Below, piece by piece: positions 50,612-60,868 of a stretch of 64,000 nt of DNA. The stretch is from NCBI GenBank assembly GCA_006218065.1, contig VBWE01000002.1, forward strand, positions 239,045 through 303,044, given 5' to 3'. The position numbers and the translations under genes were made by a program. Under the pieces are notes generated by a model. The model did no database searches, was not told the DNA's origin, and was given only the letters and a program-made list of their open reading frames with translations. Each line of letters opens with the position of its first letter. Position 1 is the stretch's first letter. The DNA is from Bacteroidota bacterium (GTDB lineage: Bacteria; Bacteroidota; Bacteroidia; Palsa-965).

Positions 50612-51187
50612 ATGAACCTGCCGGTTTTTCATTCGGAGCAGTTTGCTGTTTTTCCCGTGCTGGAAACAGCCCGTTTGCTGCTGCGCGAAACCGGGGAAAA
50701 AGATCTGCCCGGAATTTTCAGGCTTTATGCGGATGAACGGATCATGCGTTACCGCGGCGCACCCACCTTCAGCAGCGTGGAAGAAGCGGAACACTTGCTG
50801 CAGCACTGGTCCGGATTATTTTCCGGAACAAACGGGATCCGCTGGACCATCACGCAAAAAGAAAACGACCGGCTTATCGGCACGGCGGGATTCAACCGGT
50901 TTATGAAAGAACATTTCCGCGGTGAGATCGGTTACGAACTGGATCCGCAGCTCTGGAACAAAGGCATCATGACCGAAGCCCTGCGCGCCATTGCCGGCTG
51001 GGGTTTTACGAAAGCCGGGCTGCACAGCATCGAAGCCAATATTGCGCCGGATAACCTCGCATCGAAACGGGTGCTTGAAAAACTGGACTTTGCGCAGGAA
51101 GCGCATTACCGGGAAAATTATTACTACAAAGGCTGGTGGGATTCGGTGATCTATTCGCTGCGCGCGAATGAATTCCGCAACATGTAA
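50612..51187 (+). CDS. GNAT-family N-acetyltransferase, RimJ/RimL-like
   Basis: 191 aa. ETARLLLRETGEKDLPGIFRLYADERIMRY opens it and the acetyl-CoA block is GEIGYELDPQLWNKGIMTEALRAIAGWGFTKAGLHSIEANIAPDNLASKRVLEKLDF. It acetylates an amine, likely a ribosomal-protein N-terminus or small molecule. It converges with PorP/SprF. Confidence 0.9.
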   Translation: MNLPVFHSEQFAVFPVLETARLLLRETGEKDLPGIFRLYADERIMRYRGAPTFSSVEEAEHLLQHWSGLFSGTNGIRWTITQKENDRLIGTAGFNRFMKEHFRGEIGYELDPQLWNKGIMTEALRAIAGWGFTKAGLHSIEANIAPDNLASKRVLEKLDFAQEAHYRENYYYKGWWDSVIYSLRANEFRNM

Positions 51188-51188
51188 A

Positions 51189-52115
51189 TCAGTTGAACTT
51201 CGACTCCGATGCAGAAGCGGTACTGCGGTTGTTGAAACGGATACCGATCAGGAGTTCGTGCGTGCCTGAAGAATAGTTTTTCAGGTTGGTCGTCGTAAAA
51301 TCATACGAGTAACCGATCATCAGATTTTCGCGGTAGATGAAACCGGTGTACATGTCCCAGGCGTCGCGGTTCCGGAAAGATGCGCCGAACCATATTTTCT
51401 CTTTGTAAATGGCGCGCATGCCGGCGTCGAACTGGAAGGGGGCGGGTTTCACATACTTGGTGAGCACGGAAGGTTCGAGAATAAAATCTTCGCCGAGATG
51501 AAAACGGTACCCGGCCATGCCGTAGTAATGACGGTTGATCACGCCGGTAGTCGCCATATAATCGAAGAACTTGATCCGGCTTTCGAAAATCTGCATGGAC
51601 GAAGCGCCTACCCAGAAATTATCGGAATACAAATAAAATCCCGCGCCGAAATCCGGCATCAGCGCCGACTGGAGCGCGTTCTGCAATACGTAATCACCCG
51701 CATCGTGCAGCGTGATTTTTTGCCCGTCCATCACGAACTGCAGGATACCGGCGTTCAGCCCCAGGCCGAGTTTTATTTTATCCGTGAGCTTGGCATGGTA
51801 CGCATACGATCCGTAGAAACCGATCCGCCGCGTGGGACCTGTAATGTCCACGAACAGCTGGCTTCCCACGCCCATGTTCATTTTTTTCAGCGGCCCGTGC
51901 ACGGTGAGGATGTAGGTGCGCGGCGCATCGGTAATGCCGCTCCACTGGTAACGGTTATCCGACATACCGAGAAAATACGGGTTCTTGCCTGCGATAGCCG
52001 GGTTCATGGCGTAATCGTTCAGCATGTACTGGCTCCAGTGCGGCAGCTGCTGTGCGCCCGCAAAAAGCGACAGGCCCAGGAGCAGCAGTAAAGCGATCTG
52101 TTTTTTCATGTACAT
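51189..52115 (-). CDS. T9SS membrane protein of the PorP/SprF family
   Basis: 308 aa from ATG at 52115 (MYMKKQIALL). A signal peptide ends FAGAQ, then PHWSQYMLNDYAMNPAIAGKNPYF, the PorP/SprF start, and barrel strands. SprF-like partners anchor or export SprB-like adhesins, and this gene starts four bases after the giant SprB-like gene's stop, so they are one operon. Confidence 0.93.
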   Translation of the reverse strand: MYMKKQIALLLLLGLSLFAGAQQLPHWSQYMLNDYAMNPAIAGKNPYFLGMSDNRYQWSGITDAPRTYILTVHGPLKKMNMGVGSQLFVDITGPTRRIGFYGSYAYHAKLTDKIKLGLGLNAGILQFVMDGQKITLHDAGDYVLQNALQSALMPDFGAGFYLYSDNFWVGASSMQIFESRIKFFDYMATTGVINRHYYGMAGYRFHLGEDFILEPSVLTKYVKPAPFQFDAGMRAIYKEKIWFGASFRNRDAWDMYTGFIYRENLMIGYSYDFTTTNLKNYSSGTHELLIGIRFNNRSTASASESKFN

Positions 52116-52119
52116 GTTT

Positions 52120-55100
52120 TTATCGCATGATGGTGATCGGTCCTGTATAATCTTCCGGGAACAGCGGATCATTCAGGTCGATGACATAATAGTAAGTTCC
52201 TACCGGCAATTCCTGCCCGTTGTAACGTCCGTCCCATGGTGTAGTATATCCCACCGAGCGGAAAAGCAATTCACCCCAGCGGTTATAAACTTCTACCGCG
52301 CAATTTTTAAAGAGCTGGATATTGTCGATCACCCACACGTCGTTGGTGCCGTCTCCGTTCGGCGTAAACCCGTTCGGGAAAGCGATTTCCGGGAGTATGG
52401 TAACCGTAACCGTATCGGTTGCAGAGCAGCCGTTGCTGTTTGTAACCGTAACCGTGTATGTTGTTGTTACCGACGGAGTGGCAACCGGGTTCGCGTTCAC
52501 CGGATCGCCCAGGCCGGTTACAGGTCCCCAGGTATAGGTTGAGCCGGCAGGACCTGTGGGATTGCCGCCGATTACTGTCGATGAACCGGCGAGAATGGTT
52601 ACACTCGCCCCGGCATCCACCGCAGGTAACGGCGAAGCGGTGATCATCACCGTATCCGTATCGGCGCAGCTGCCGTTCAATGCCACCAGGATATAGCTGG
52701 TTGTACCTGTCGGCGGTGTAATGATTGCCGTAACGGCTGAACCGACAAGCGTCAGTCCCGGCAACTGGAACCACTGGTAACTCGTCGCATTCGTGCTGCC
52801 CGAACCGTCGAGCGTAACCTGCGCGAGATCGCAGGAAGTCGTATCGTTACCGGCATCCGCCAGCACGCTTACCGCCGCAATTACCGTGAGTGTATCACTG
52901 ACCTGGCAGCCGTTATTATCTGTAATGATGACCGTGTATGTTCCGCTGAGAATATTCGTAAGGTCTTCCGTTGAAGCGGTAAAGTTCGACGGGCCTGTCC
53001 ATTGATACGTATACGGCAGTGTACCTCCGCTCACGGTGATATCGATCGCTCCGTCGGGAACGGTGTTGCAACTGCTTCCGGTTATGTTCGGCACGCCGAG
53101 TACAAGCACCTGCGGCGCAACGAATGAATTGGTTTGTGTAACGGTACAACCGTTGGCATCCGTTACGGTAACGTTATATGATCCTGCGCAAAGGCCGGTT
53201 GCTGTTTGTGTCGTTTGCGCATTGCTCCAGCTGTACGAGTACGATAAGGTTCCGCCGGAAGGCAGTATCGTGATCGTGCCGTTGCACATGCCCGGGCACG
53301 ATTCGGGGATTACGTTCGCAAACGAAAGCGCGAGTTGTGCGGGTTCTGTAATGATCACCTGCGCGGTGGAAACACAACCGTTGGCATCGGTTACCTGTAC
53401 GAAATAAATTCCTGCACAAAGCGCGGTAAGGCTGTTTGTATTGCCGCCGTTGCTCCAGAGGTACGTGAAAGGAGCTACGCCGCCTGCAACATTCACCGAT
53501 GCAGTTCCGTCACAAACTCCGAAGCAGGTTACGTTCGTTGAAGCGGTGGTTAATGTCATGCTGCTGTTCACGTTATTCACGGGAATAACCACCTGCTGCG
53601 TACATGCGTTGGCATCCGTTATAGTAAGCGTATATAAACCGGCGCAAAGCCCGCTGATGGTTGCTGTCGTTTGTCCGCCGGGCGCCCAGAGATACGTGTA
53701 CGGACCAGTTCCGCCGGAAGGATTCACCGTGATGCTGCCCGAGCAAACGCCGCAGTCGGTATTGGTGATAGACTGGTTCGCGGTAAGCTGCGCAGGTTCT
53801 GCAACGGTAAAGCTTTGTGTAACGATACACCCGGCGTTGTCCATTACCTGTACGTTGTATGCTCCCGCGCAAAGATTGTTTACCGACAATCCTGTTTGTG
53901 CGCCGGGCAGCCACAGGATCGTGTACGGTGCAGTTCCGCCCGAAGGAGCAACCGTCGCCGAACCGTCGCAGGTTCCGAAACAGGTCGCATTGGTGCTTGT
54001 GAGATTTGCCGATGGCGCATTGGTTGCGCTCACCGTTACATTGTATTGTGCCGTGCAGCCGGCAGCATCGGTAATGACTACAGCATAAACACCGGCGCAA
54101 AGTGAAGCGACGTTTTGCGTGGTTGCGCCGTTGCTCCAGAGATAGGTGTACGGCGCAGTACCGCCTGATGTATTCAGGTTAACGCTTCCGTTGCATTGTC
54201 CGCAGGTCGTATTGATCACCGCGGGCGTGATGCTGATGACCGATGGTGCGTTGAGCGTCGTATTGGCTGTAACATTGCAGCCCATGCCGTCAACTACGTT
54301 CACCGTATAAGATCCTGCGCACAGGCCGGATGCAATTTGTGTAACCTGGCTCAGCGGATCATTCCACTGGTAAGTAACCGGCGCTGTTCCGCCGGTAATG
54401 TTGGCGGTTGCCGAACCGTTGCACAGGTTTCCGCAGGCGAGGCCGGAAGTAGTAATGTTTACCGAAAGCGTATTCCAGGGAGCAACAACCGAAGTATCCG
54501 ATTGGGTGCATCCGCTGGCATCGGTGATCGTTACGGTATATGATCCTGCGCAGAGCGCGTTGATGCCTGGTGTCGTCTGTCCGCCGGGCGCCCAGAGATA
54601 CGTATACGGTCCGGTTCCGCCGGTTGCACCCAGGGCGATTGCCCCGTCGCAGATACCGGTGCAGGTGGAGTTGGTAACAAAAGGATTGGGAACGATCGCC
54701 GGAGGTTCGGTTATCGTTACCGGGGAGAAACGAATACATCCGTTTGCATCGGTAACCTGCACGAAATACGAACCTGCGCACAAACCGTTCACCGTGCTTG
54801 TCGTTTGTCCGCCCGGCCAGAGGAATGTATAGGGCGCTGTTCCGCCGATCGGAACTACGTCGCCTGTACCGTCACAGATCCCGGAACACGAAGCGCCGGT
54901 TGTGGTTACCGTTTCACCTGTCGGGCCGCCTGAATTATTTACCGGGATGGTAAATGTATTGCCGCATCCGCTGGCATCGGTAACGGTAACGGTATAAAGT
55001 CCTGCGCACAGGGACGACTGGTTCGGCTGCGCCGGAAGCCCGCCCGACCAGACGTAGTTATACGGCGCTGTTCCGCCGGCCGGCAATACGGTAATGGTTC

Positions 55101-58100
55101 CGTTGCATGATCCGCAGTTTGCCGGGGAACTGGCCACAGCCACTGTAATGGCGGAAGCCGGCGTTACCGTAACCACCTGGATATCCTGGCAGTTGTTGGC
55201 ATCGTTCACGGTAACGGTATATGTTCCGGCGCAAAGTCCGCTGATTGTTTGTGTGTTTTGTCCGCCGGGCGCCCAGAGATAACTGTACGGGCCGGTTCCG
55301 CCCACCGGGTTTGCGCTTGCCGTGCCATCACATGCGCCGTTGCACGAAGGGCTCGTGAACGAGGTATTCGCCTGGAGCAGCACAGGTTGTGCAACCGTCG
55401 CCTGTAGTGTGATTGTGCAGGAATTGGCATCTGTTACGGTTACTGTATAAACACCCGGGCAGAGGCCTGACGCAGTAGCTGTTGTCGCTCCGCCGGGCAT
55501 CCACAGGTACGTGAGCGCGCCGCTTCCGCCGCCTGCTGCAACGGTTGCGCTTCCATCGCACGAACCAAAGCAGGAAACAGAAGTTACACTGGTTGTTCCG
55601 GTAATCGCCGGAGGCTGGTTGATGGTCAGCGACTGCACGGAGGAACAGCCGTTGGCATCCATGGTAGTGATACTGTAAACACCTGCGCACAGGTTGAGCG
55701 CTGTTGCTGTTGTTCCGTTGCCCGGCGACCAGAGATACGTATATCCGGGGACTCCTCCGTTTGCTACTACGGTGGCTGTTCCGTCGCAGGAACTGAAGCA
55801 GGTCGCGTCCGTACCGCTTACCGATGTCTGCAATGCAGTAGGTTCAGTAATAGTGACCTGCTGCTGCGTAGTGCATCCGTTGGCATCCGTTATCGTTACG
55901 GAATATGTTCCCGGGCAGAGGTTGGCCACGGACGGCGTAATCTGTCCTGATGTCCATGAATACGTAAACGGCGCGGTTCCCCCGGTTACTGTGGCCTGCG
56001 CAGTACCGTTGCAGGCCGAGCTGCAGGTTACATCGGTAAAAGTCATGTTGGCGCCGACAGCTACCGGTTCCGTTATTGTAAACTGGAGCACGTTCGAGCA
56101 TCCGTTCGCATCGGTTAATGTAAGCGTGTATGTTCCCGCACATTGCCCGTTTATCGACGGTGTCGTTTGTCCGCCGGGTGCCCAGCTGTATGTGTACGGA
56201 CCTGTTCCGCCCGAAGCGTTGGTGGTGATGCTGCCGTCGCAAACGCCGTTGCACGAAGCCGATACGATGGTTGCGGTTGCCGCAAGCGGCTGCGGTTCGG
56301 TAATGATTACGCTTGTAAATGTGATGCAGCCTACAGCATCGGTGACCTGGACAAACCATGTTCCTGCGCAAAGACCGGTTACTGCGTTTGTTCCGTCGCC
56401 GGTGGGACTTCCGGGCGACCAGTCATACGTAAATGGCGCGACACCACCCACTACGTTTGCATTGGCTGTTCCGTCGCAAACGGCATTGCATGTGGCATTG
56501 GTAGAAGTAGCCTGCACCGTCGGACCATTGAGATTGCTTACGGCGACTGGTGTATTTACGGAACAACCGGAATTGTCCGTGATCGTAACGGTATAAATAC
56601 CCGGGCATAAATTCGAGATCGTGGCAGTGGTTTGTCCGCCTGGCGCCCAGCTGTATGTATACGGACCAATACCGCCGCTTGGGTTGATGGTGATCGAACC
56701 GTCGCACATCGTACAGTTTGCAGGAGATGAAACGTCGTTCGCGACGATCAGGCTGGCTTCGGTTATCGTAAAGGATTGTGTTGCGGTGCAGTTATTGGCG
56801 TCGCTTACGGTAACCGTATATGTTCCGGCGCACAAGCCGTTGATCGATGACGTGGTTTGTCCGCCGGGAGCCCAGCTGTAGGAATAAGCGCCCGTTCCGC
56901 CGGCAGGAACCACGCTTGCTGATCCGTCGCAGACACCGTTGCAGGAAGCGTCTGTACTGGATGATGTGAGTGTGAGCAACGGCGGATCGACAAAGGTGAC
57001 CTGCGCCGAATTAAAACAACCCAGCGCATCTGTGACCGTTACGGTATATGTACCCGAACAAAGCCCGGATACGTTTTGTGTCGTCTGTCCCCCGGGCGCC
57101 CAGCTGTAGCTGTACGGTGCATTTCCGCCGGAAGCGTTCGCACTGGCCACACCGTCGCAGGCGCCGAAGCAGGAAAGACTGGTTTGTACGCTCGTGATGA
57201 TAATATTCACTACCTGGTTGATGTTGGCGACGACGGATGTTACGCACCCGTTGGCATCTGTAACGTTACAGGTGTACTGTCCTACGCATAAGCCCGTGGC
57301 TGTGGGATTGGTGCCTCCCGAAGGCAGCCAGAAATAAGCATACGGAGAAGTTCCGCCGCTTACGTTGATCGTGGCCGTTCCGTTACAGATCCCGCAGCTT
57401 GATGTGGTGGCCGAAACAACTGCAGAAAGCGGGGAGGGCTGCGCAATGGTCACCGTCTGGTTTGCAGAACATCCGTTCGCATCCGTAACCACGCAGGTGT
57501 ATGTACCGATACACAGGCCGTTGATCGATGACGTGGTTTGTCCGCCGGGCGACCAGAGGAAAGTATACGGCGCAGTTCCGCCGGTCGGGTTCGCATTCGC
57601 GATTCCGTTGCATTGTCCGTTGCAGGTGGCATCTATCGAAGCCAGGTTCGGCTGAAGCGCGGTTGGTTCGGTTACGGTAATCGTTTCTGTCCCGGTACAT
57701 GCGTTGGCATCGGTTACGGTTACCGTATAGGTGCCTGCGCAAACATTGTTGATGACGGCTGTCGTCTGTCCGCCCGGCGCCCAGCTGTATGTATAAGCGG
57801 GAGTGCCGCCTATCACAGCAATGGAAGCGGAGCCGTCGCACACGCCGTTGCAGGAAGTCGGTGTGGTGGATTGTGTAAGTACCAGTGCGGTAGGCTGTGC
57901 AATCGTAACGCTGCTTGTCGTGGTGCAGCCGTTCGCATCCGTAACCGTTACGGTGTACGATCCGGCACATTGATTATTTATCGTGGACGTAGTTTGTCCA
58001 CCCGGCGCCCACACGTATGAAAACGGTGCGGTACCTCCGGCAACAACGGCGGCAAGCGATGCATTGCAGGAACTGTTGCAGGGAATCTGCGTGGCGTTGA

Positions 58101-60372
58101 CGGAAGAGGTGAGCGGGTTGGGCTGTGTAACGGTGAAGTTTTGTGTCTGCACACACCCGTTGGCATCGGTAACGGTACAGGTATAATTGCCCGCGCAAAG
58201 TCCGCTGATCGAAGAAGTGGTTTGTCCACCCGGCGCCCAGCTGTACGAATAAGGCGCCGTTCCGCCGGTCGGGGTCGATGTTGCCGTTCCGTCGCACACG
58301 CCGTTACAACTTACGTTCGTTACGTTCACGTTGGGCTGAAGCTGCAGCGGTTCGGTAATCGTTACTGTAGCTGTCGCGGTGCACCCGTTGACATCGGTAA
58401 CGGTCAGGCTGTACGATCCCGGGCAAAGGTTGTTTATGGTTTGTGTACCAAGATTGCCGGGCTGCCATACGTATGTATAAGGTGAAGTTCCGCCTACCGG
58501 GTTTGATGTCGCGCTTCCGTCGCAGGCGCCGAAACAGGTTATATCGATATCCGACGCGTTCGCGATCAGCAGGGCCGGTTGTATAAGCGTAACCGAGCCG
58601 GTAGCCGTACACCCGTTGGCGTCGGTTACGGTAACCGTATAGGTTCCCGGGCAAAGGTTGGCCGGGTTGGCTACGTTACCGCCCGCAGGCGACCAGCTGT
58701 AGGTATACGGAACGGTTCCACCGCTGGCATTCGCCTGAGCGATACCGTTGCAGGCGTTGAAACAGGTGATGTTGATCCCGGTAGGATTTACCAGCAAAGG
58801 CGCAGGTTCGGTTACGTTGAAAACCTGCTGGAGTGTACATCCGTTGGCATCCGTAACCGTGAGTGTGTATGAACCGTCGCAGAGGCCGCTCAGGTTGGGT
58901 GTGGTTTGCCCGCCGGGCGCCCAGCTGTACGAATAAGGCGCCGTTCCGCCGCTGACCGAAGTACTGATCGCCCCGTCGCAGACACCATTGCAGGATGCGT
59001 TGGTGATATTGCCCTGGATGGCAAGCGGATTGGGTTGCGTAATGACGGCAATGTAAGTCGAGGTACAATTGTTTATGTCCGTTATGGTACAGGTATAATT
59101 GCCCGGGCAAAGTCCGTTGATCGAATTTGTAGTTTGCCCGCCCGGCGCCCAGCTGTATGAATAAAGACCCGTTCCGCCAATAGGATTCACCTGCGCCGAT
59201 CCGTCGCAAAACCCGTTACAGCTAACATCGATGTTGGTTCCCTGCGGGTTGAGCGCGGCCGGCTGTGTAATGACGGAGGTTTGTGTAATGGAGCATCCGT
59301 TGACATCGGTCACCGTTAATACATACGATCCCGCGCATTGATTCGTGATGGCCGGCGTGGTTTGTCCGCCGGGCGCCCAGCTGTACAGGTAGCCGGGAGT
59401 TCCGCCGGCGACGGATGCTGTACTCGATCCGTTACACTGGCCGTTACAAAGCGGCGGTACATTGCTGAAAAAGATAACCAGCGGTGGCGGATCGGTTACG
59501 ATGGCAAAGGCCGGGATCTGGTCGCCGTTGATCAGGTCGGTTACTACAACAAGATACGTTCCTGCGCAAAGACTGTCGGCCAGGGCACCGGTATCGCCGT
59601 TGCTCCAGACGTAACTGAAACTGCCCGAACCGCCGGAAACAATAGCGGTTGCCGTAGCCATGCAGTCGCCGTTGCACAGGTTCGGCACAACAACGGTGAT
59701 TACAGTATGCGTTTGAGGAGAAAGTTGTCCGCCGGAGTTTATTCCCGGGACATTGTTGTTGCCTGCCGGGACAAAAGATCTTCCGTTTACTTCATAGCCA
59801 TCGGAAACGACGGTGATTTTGGCTGCAGGATCTTTCTGAAAACCGGGCCCCGTGAAAAATATTTTTGTTCCCCGGAGTACCAGCTTCGCGCCTGTGCCTG
59901 CAGTTGTCAGCCCGCTGCACACGACCTGTTCCGCGCCGGCTTCGAACGTGCCGTTGTTGCTGACCCGGATGGTACCTGTAACGAATAAAGCAGGACTTGC
60001 CGTTTTCCAGCTTCCTTTATCAATGAGCAGGTCGCCCTGGATGCGGAGGTTTTCCCGGTGCTGCAGGAAAGCCTGTTTATTTGCAGAAACAGACCAATGG
60101 ATGGATTGCAGGTGGAGCGGCAGATCGACAGTGACCTGCTGACCGGGTGAAGTAAAGGAGGTATTGGTAAACCAGGCCTGGTCGCCGGAGCCGGGAACCG
60201 ACGCGCCGGGCCGCCCGCCGTTCGTTGCCGACCAATGTGCCGGATCGGACCAGTTTCCGCTTCCTCCGACCCAATAACGATCTGCAGCCGAAAGACTTGC
60301 CGTGTGGATCAGAAAAGAGAAAACCAATAAAGCGAAACGTAGGTGTTTGCCCAAACCTTTTACATGTTTCAA
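52120..60372 (-). CDS. Giant SprB-repeat adhesin with T9SS type B sorting domain
   Basis: 2,750 aa. A signal peptide (FALLVFSFLIHTASLSAADRYW), a G8-like or adhesin-like N-terminal domain to about residue 230 (YWVGGSGNWSDPAHWS), then about 30 SprB repeats of about 75 residues (CNGVCDGTA, GGTAPYSYSWAPGGQTT, LCAGTYTVTVTDANGC), each with four Cys, then two Ig/PKD-like domains and a type B sorting domain (FPNGFTPNGDGTNDVWVI, VEVYNRWGELLFRS, GTYYYVIDL). Surface adhesin, as in gliding bacteria, exported through T9SS. Followed by its SprF-like partner. Confidence 0.95.
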   Translation of the reverse strand: MKHVKGLGKHLRFALLVFSFLIHTASLSAADRYWVGGSGNWSDPAHWSATNGGRPGASVPGSGDQAWFTNTSFTSPGQQVTVDLPLHLQSIHWSVSANKQAFLQHRENLRIQGDLLIDKGSWKTASPALFVTGTIRVSNNGTFEAGAEQVVCSGLTTAGTGAKLVLRGTKIFFTGPGFQKDPAAKITVVSDGYEVNGRSFVPAGNNNVPGINSGGQLSPQTHTVITVVVPNLCNGDCMATATAIVSGGSGSFSYVWSNGDTGALADSLCAGTYLVVVTDLINGDQIPAFAIVTDPPPLVIFFSNVPPLCNGQCNGSSTASVAGGTPGYLYSWAPGGQTTPAITNQCAGSYVLTVTDVNGCSITQTSVITQPAALNPQGTNIDVSCNGFCDGSAQVNPIGGTGLYSYSWAPGGQTTNSINGLCPGNYTCTITDINNCTSTYIAVITQPNPLAIQGNITNASCNGVCDGAISTSVSGGTAPYSYSWAPGGQTTPNLSGLCDGSYTLTVTDANGCTLQQVFNVTEPAPLLVNPTGINITCFNACNGIAQANASGGTVPYTYSWSPAGGNVANPANLCPGTYTVTVTDANGCTATGSVTLIQPALLIANASDIDITCFGACDGSATSNPVGGTSPYTYVWQPGNLGTQTINNLCPGSYSLTVTDVNGCTATATVTITEPLQLQPNVNVTNVSCNGVCDGTATSTPTGGTAPYSYSWAPGGQTTSSISGLCAGNYTCTVTDANGCVQTQNFTVTQPNPLTSSVNATQIPCNSSCNASLAAVVAGGTAPFSYVWAPGGQTTSTINNQCAGSYTVTVTDANGCTTTSSVTIAQPTALVLTQSTTPTSCNGVCDGSASIAVIGGTPAYTYSWAPGGQTTAVINNVCAGTYTVTVTDANACTGTETITVTEPTALQPNLASIDATCNGQCNGIANANPTGGTAPYTFLWSPGGQTTSSINGLCIGTYTCVVTDANGCSANQTVTIAQPSPLSAVVSATTSSCGICNGTATINVSGGTSPYAYFWLPSGGTNPTATGLCVGQYTCNVTDANGCVTSVVANINQVVNIIITSVQTSLSCFGACDGVASANASGGNAPYSYSWAPGGQTTQNVSGLCSGTYTVTVTDALGCFNSAQVTFVDPPLLTLTSSSTDASCNGVCDGSASVVPAGGTGAYSYSWAPGGQTTSSINGLCAGTYTVTVSDANNCTATQSFTITEASLIVANDVSSPANCTMCDGSITINPSGGIGPYTYSWAPGGQTTATISNLCPGIYTVTITDNSGCSVNTPVAVSNLNGPTVQATSTNATCNAVCDGTANANVVGGVAPFTYDWSPGSPTGDGTNAVTGLCAGTWFVQVTDAVGCITFTSVIITEPQPLAATATIVSASCNGVCDGSITTNASGGTGPYTYSWAPGGQTTPSINGQCAGTYTLTLTDANGCSNVLQFTITEPVAVGANMTFTDVTCSSACNGTAQATVTGGTAPFTYSWTSGQITPSVANLCPGTYSVTITDANGCTTQQQVTITEPTALQTSVSGTDATCFSSCDGTATVVANGGVPGYTYLWSPGNGTTATALNLCAGVYSITTMDANGCSSVQSLTINQPPAITGTTSVTSVSCFGSCDGSATVAAGGGSGALTYLWMPGGATTATASGLCPGVYTVTVTDANSCTITLQATVAQPVLLQANTSFTSPSCNGACDGTASANPVGGTGPYSYLWAPGGQNTQTISGLCAGTYTVTVNDANNCQDIQVVTVTPASAITVAVASSPANCGSCNGTITVLPAGGTAPYNYVWSGGLPAQPNQSSLCAGLYTVTVTDASGCGNTFTIPVNNSGGPTGETVTTTGASCSGICDGTGDVVPIGGTAPYTFLWPGGQTTSTVNGLCAGSYFVQVTDANGCIRFSPVTITEPPAIVPNPFVTNSTCTGICDGAIALGATGGTGPYTYLWAPGGQTTPGINALCAGSYTVTITDASGCTQSDTSVVAPWNTLSVNITTSGLACGNLCNGSATANITGGTAPVTYQWNDPLSQVTQIASGLCAGSYTVNVVDGMGCNVTANTTLNAPSVISITPAVINTTCGQCNGSVNLNTSGGTAPYTYLWSNGATTQNVASLCAGVYAVVITDAAGCTAQYNVTVSATNAPSANLTSTNATCFGTCDGSATVAPSGGTAPYTILWLPGAQTGLSVNNLCAGAYNVQVMDNAGCIVTQSFTVAEPAQLTANQSITNTDCGVCSGSITVNPSGGTGPYTYLWAPGGQTTATISGLCAGLYTLTITDANACTQQVVIPVNNVNSSMTLTTASTNVTCFGVCDGTASVNVAGGVAPFTYLWSNGGNTNSLTALCAGIYFVQVTDANGCVSTAQVIITEPAQLALSFANVIPESCPGMCNGTITILPSGGTLSYSYSWSNAQTTQTATGLCAGSYNVTVTDANGCTVTQTNSFVAPQVLVLGVPNITGSSCNTVPDGAIDITVSGGTLPYTYQWTGPSNFTASTEDLTNILSGTYTVIITDNNGCQVSDTLTVIAAVSVLADAGNDTTSCDLAQVTLDGSGSTNATSYQWFQLPGLTLVGSAVTAIITPPTGTTSYILVALNGSCADTDTVMITASPLPAVDAGASVTILAGSSTVIGGNPTGPAGSTYTWGPVTGLGDPVNANPVATPSVTTTYTVTVTNSNGCSATDTVTVTILPEIAFPNGFTPNGDGTNDVWVIDNIQLFKNCAVEVYNRWGELLFRSVGYTTPWDGRYNGQELPVGTYYYVIDLNDPLFPEDYTGPITIMR
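52930..59690 (-). repeat. About 30 SprB-type coding repeats (about 225 bp)
   Basis: Every unit carries Cys in C-x3-C-D/N-G, LC-x-G and D-x-x-x-C positions. Units 11, 14, 21, 25 and 27 have the shorter C-x2-C start. Blocks 13-15 and 20-22 share the same order of unit subtypes and the NGPT/GGPT linkers. Confidence 0.85.
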
Positions 60373-60444
60373 GATTACCTTATACTGAATGGATCGAAGT
60401 TCGGTTACAAATTTTACCCGAAATAAGACACCGGCTCAGTCCAT

Positions 60445-60723
60445 GTGTTTATGAATTTCAACAGGGATGTTAACAACGTCCTTGTCAAATCCATTAATTT
60501 TGCCACATTAAATATAAGCAATTCCGAATTCCCTGCAAGCATGAAAGCGAAATCCGATAACGAAATACAGTTCCTGGTAAAACTGGGTCCCCATTTTATC
60601 AATGAGAAAAACATCCGTTCCCTTTCCCGGAAAGGCAAAGGCACATTGATTTCGCAGGTAAAAGGGAACGATATTTTCGTGAATATCGATTACGATAAAC
60701 TCCAGGATCTGCTTAAGAAATAA
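60445..60723 (+). CDS. Small hypothetical protein, 92 aa
   Basis: MFMNFNRDVNNVLVKSINFATLNISNSEF then KAKSDNEIQFLVKLGPHFINEKNIRSLSRKGKGTLISQVKGNDIFVNIDYDKLQDLLKK. A small mixed protein without signal; an internal ATG at 60541 is another start. No recognised family. Divergent from the adhesin gene. Confidence 0.6.
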   Translation: MFMNFNRDVNNVLVKSINFATLNISNSEFPASMKAKSDNEIQFLVKLGPHFINEKNIRSLSRKGKGTLISQVKGNDIFVNIDYDKLQDLLKK

Positions 60724-60746
60724 GGTGTTTTATGCCATCAGGGCAG

Positions 60747-60862
60747 AACGCCCAATGCCAAACGCACAATTATCAATGCTCATCGGAGCAATTCACCCGC
60801 CTGCTCCGCCTCAGGCGGATGCGGCGGACAGGTTGATAATTGTTCATTGGGAGTTTGGCGTT
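60747..60862. repeat. Dispersed intergenic hairpin repeat, family A, copy 3
   Basis: Arms of 30 bases (60747-60776 and 60833-60862), 22 matches, with inner palindrome TCCGCCT-C-AGGCGGA (60805-60819). Non-coding. It lies between the small hypothetical and the end of the TMTC-like gene. Confidence 0.75.
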
Positions 60863-60868
60863 GAACAT

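Noticed and set aside
52930-59690. CRISPR-like periodic repeats
   Set aside because: The period is about 225 bases, in frame, and encodes SprB units; the same holds for the 150-base repeats at 15720-17700.
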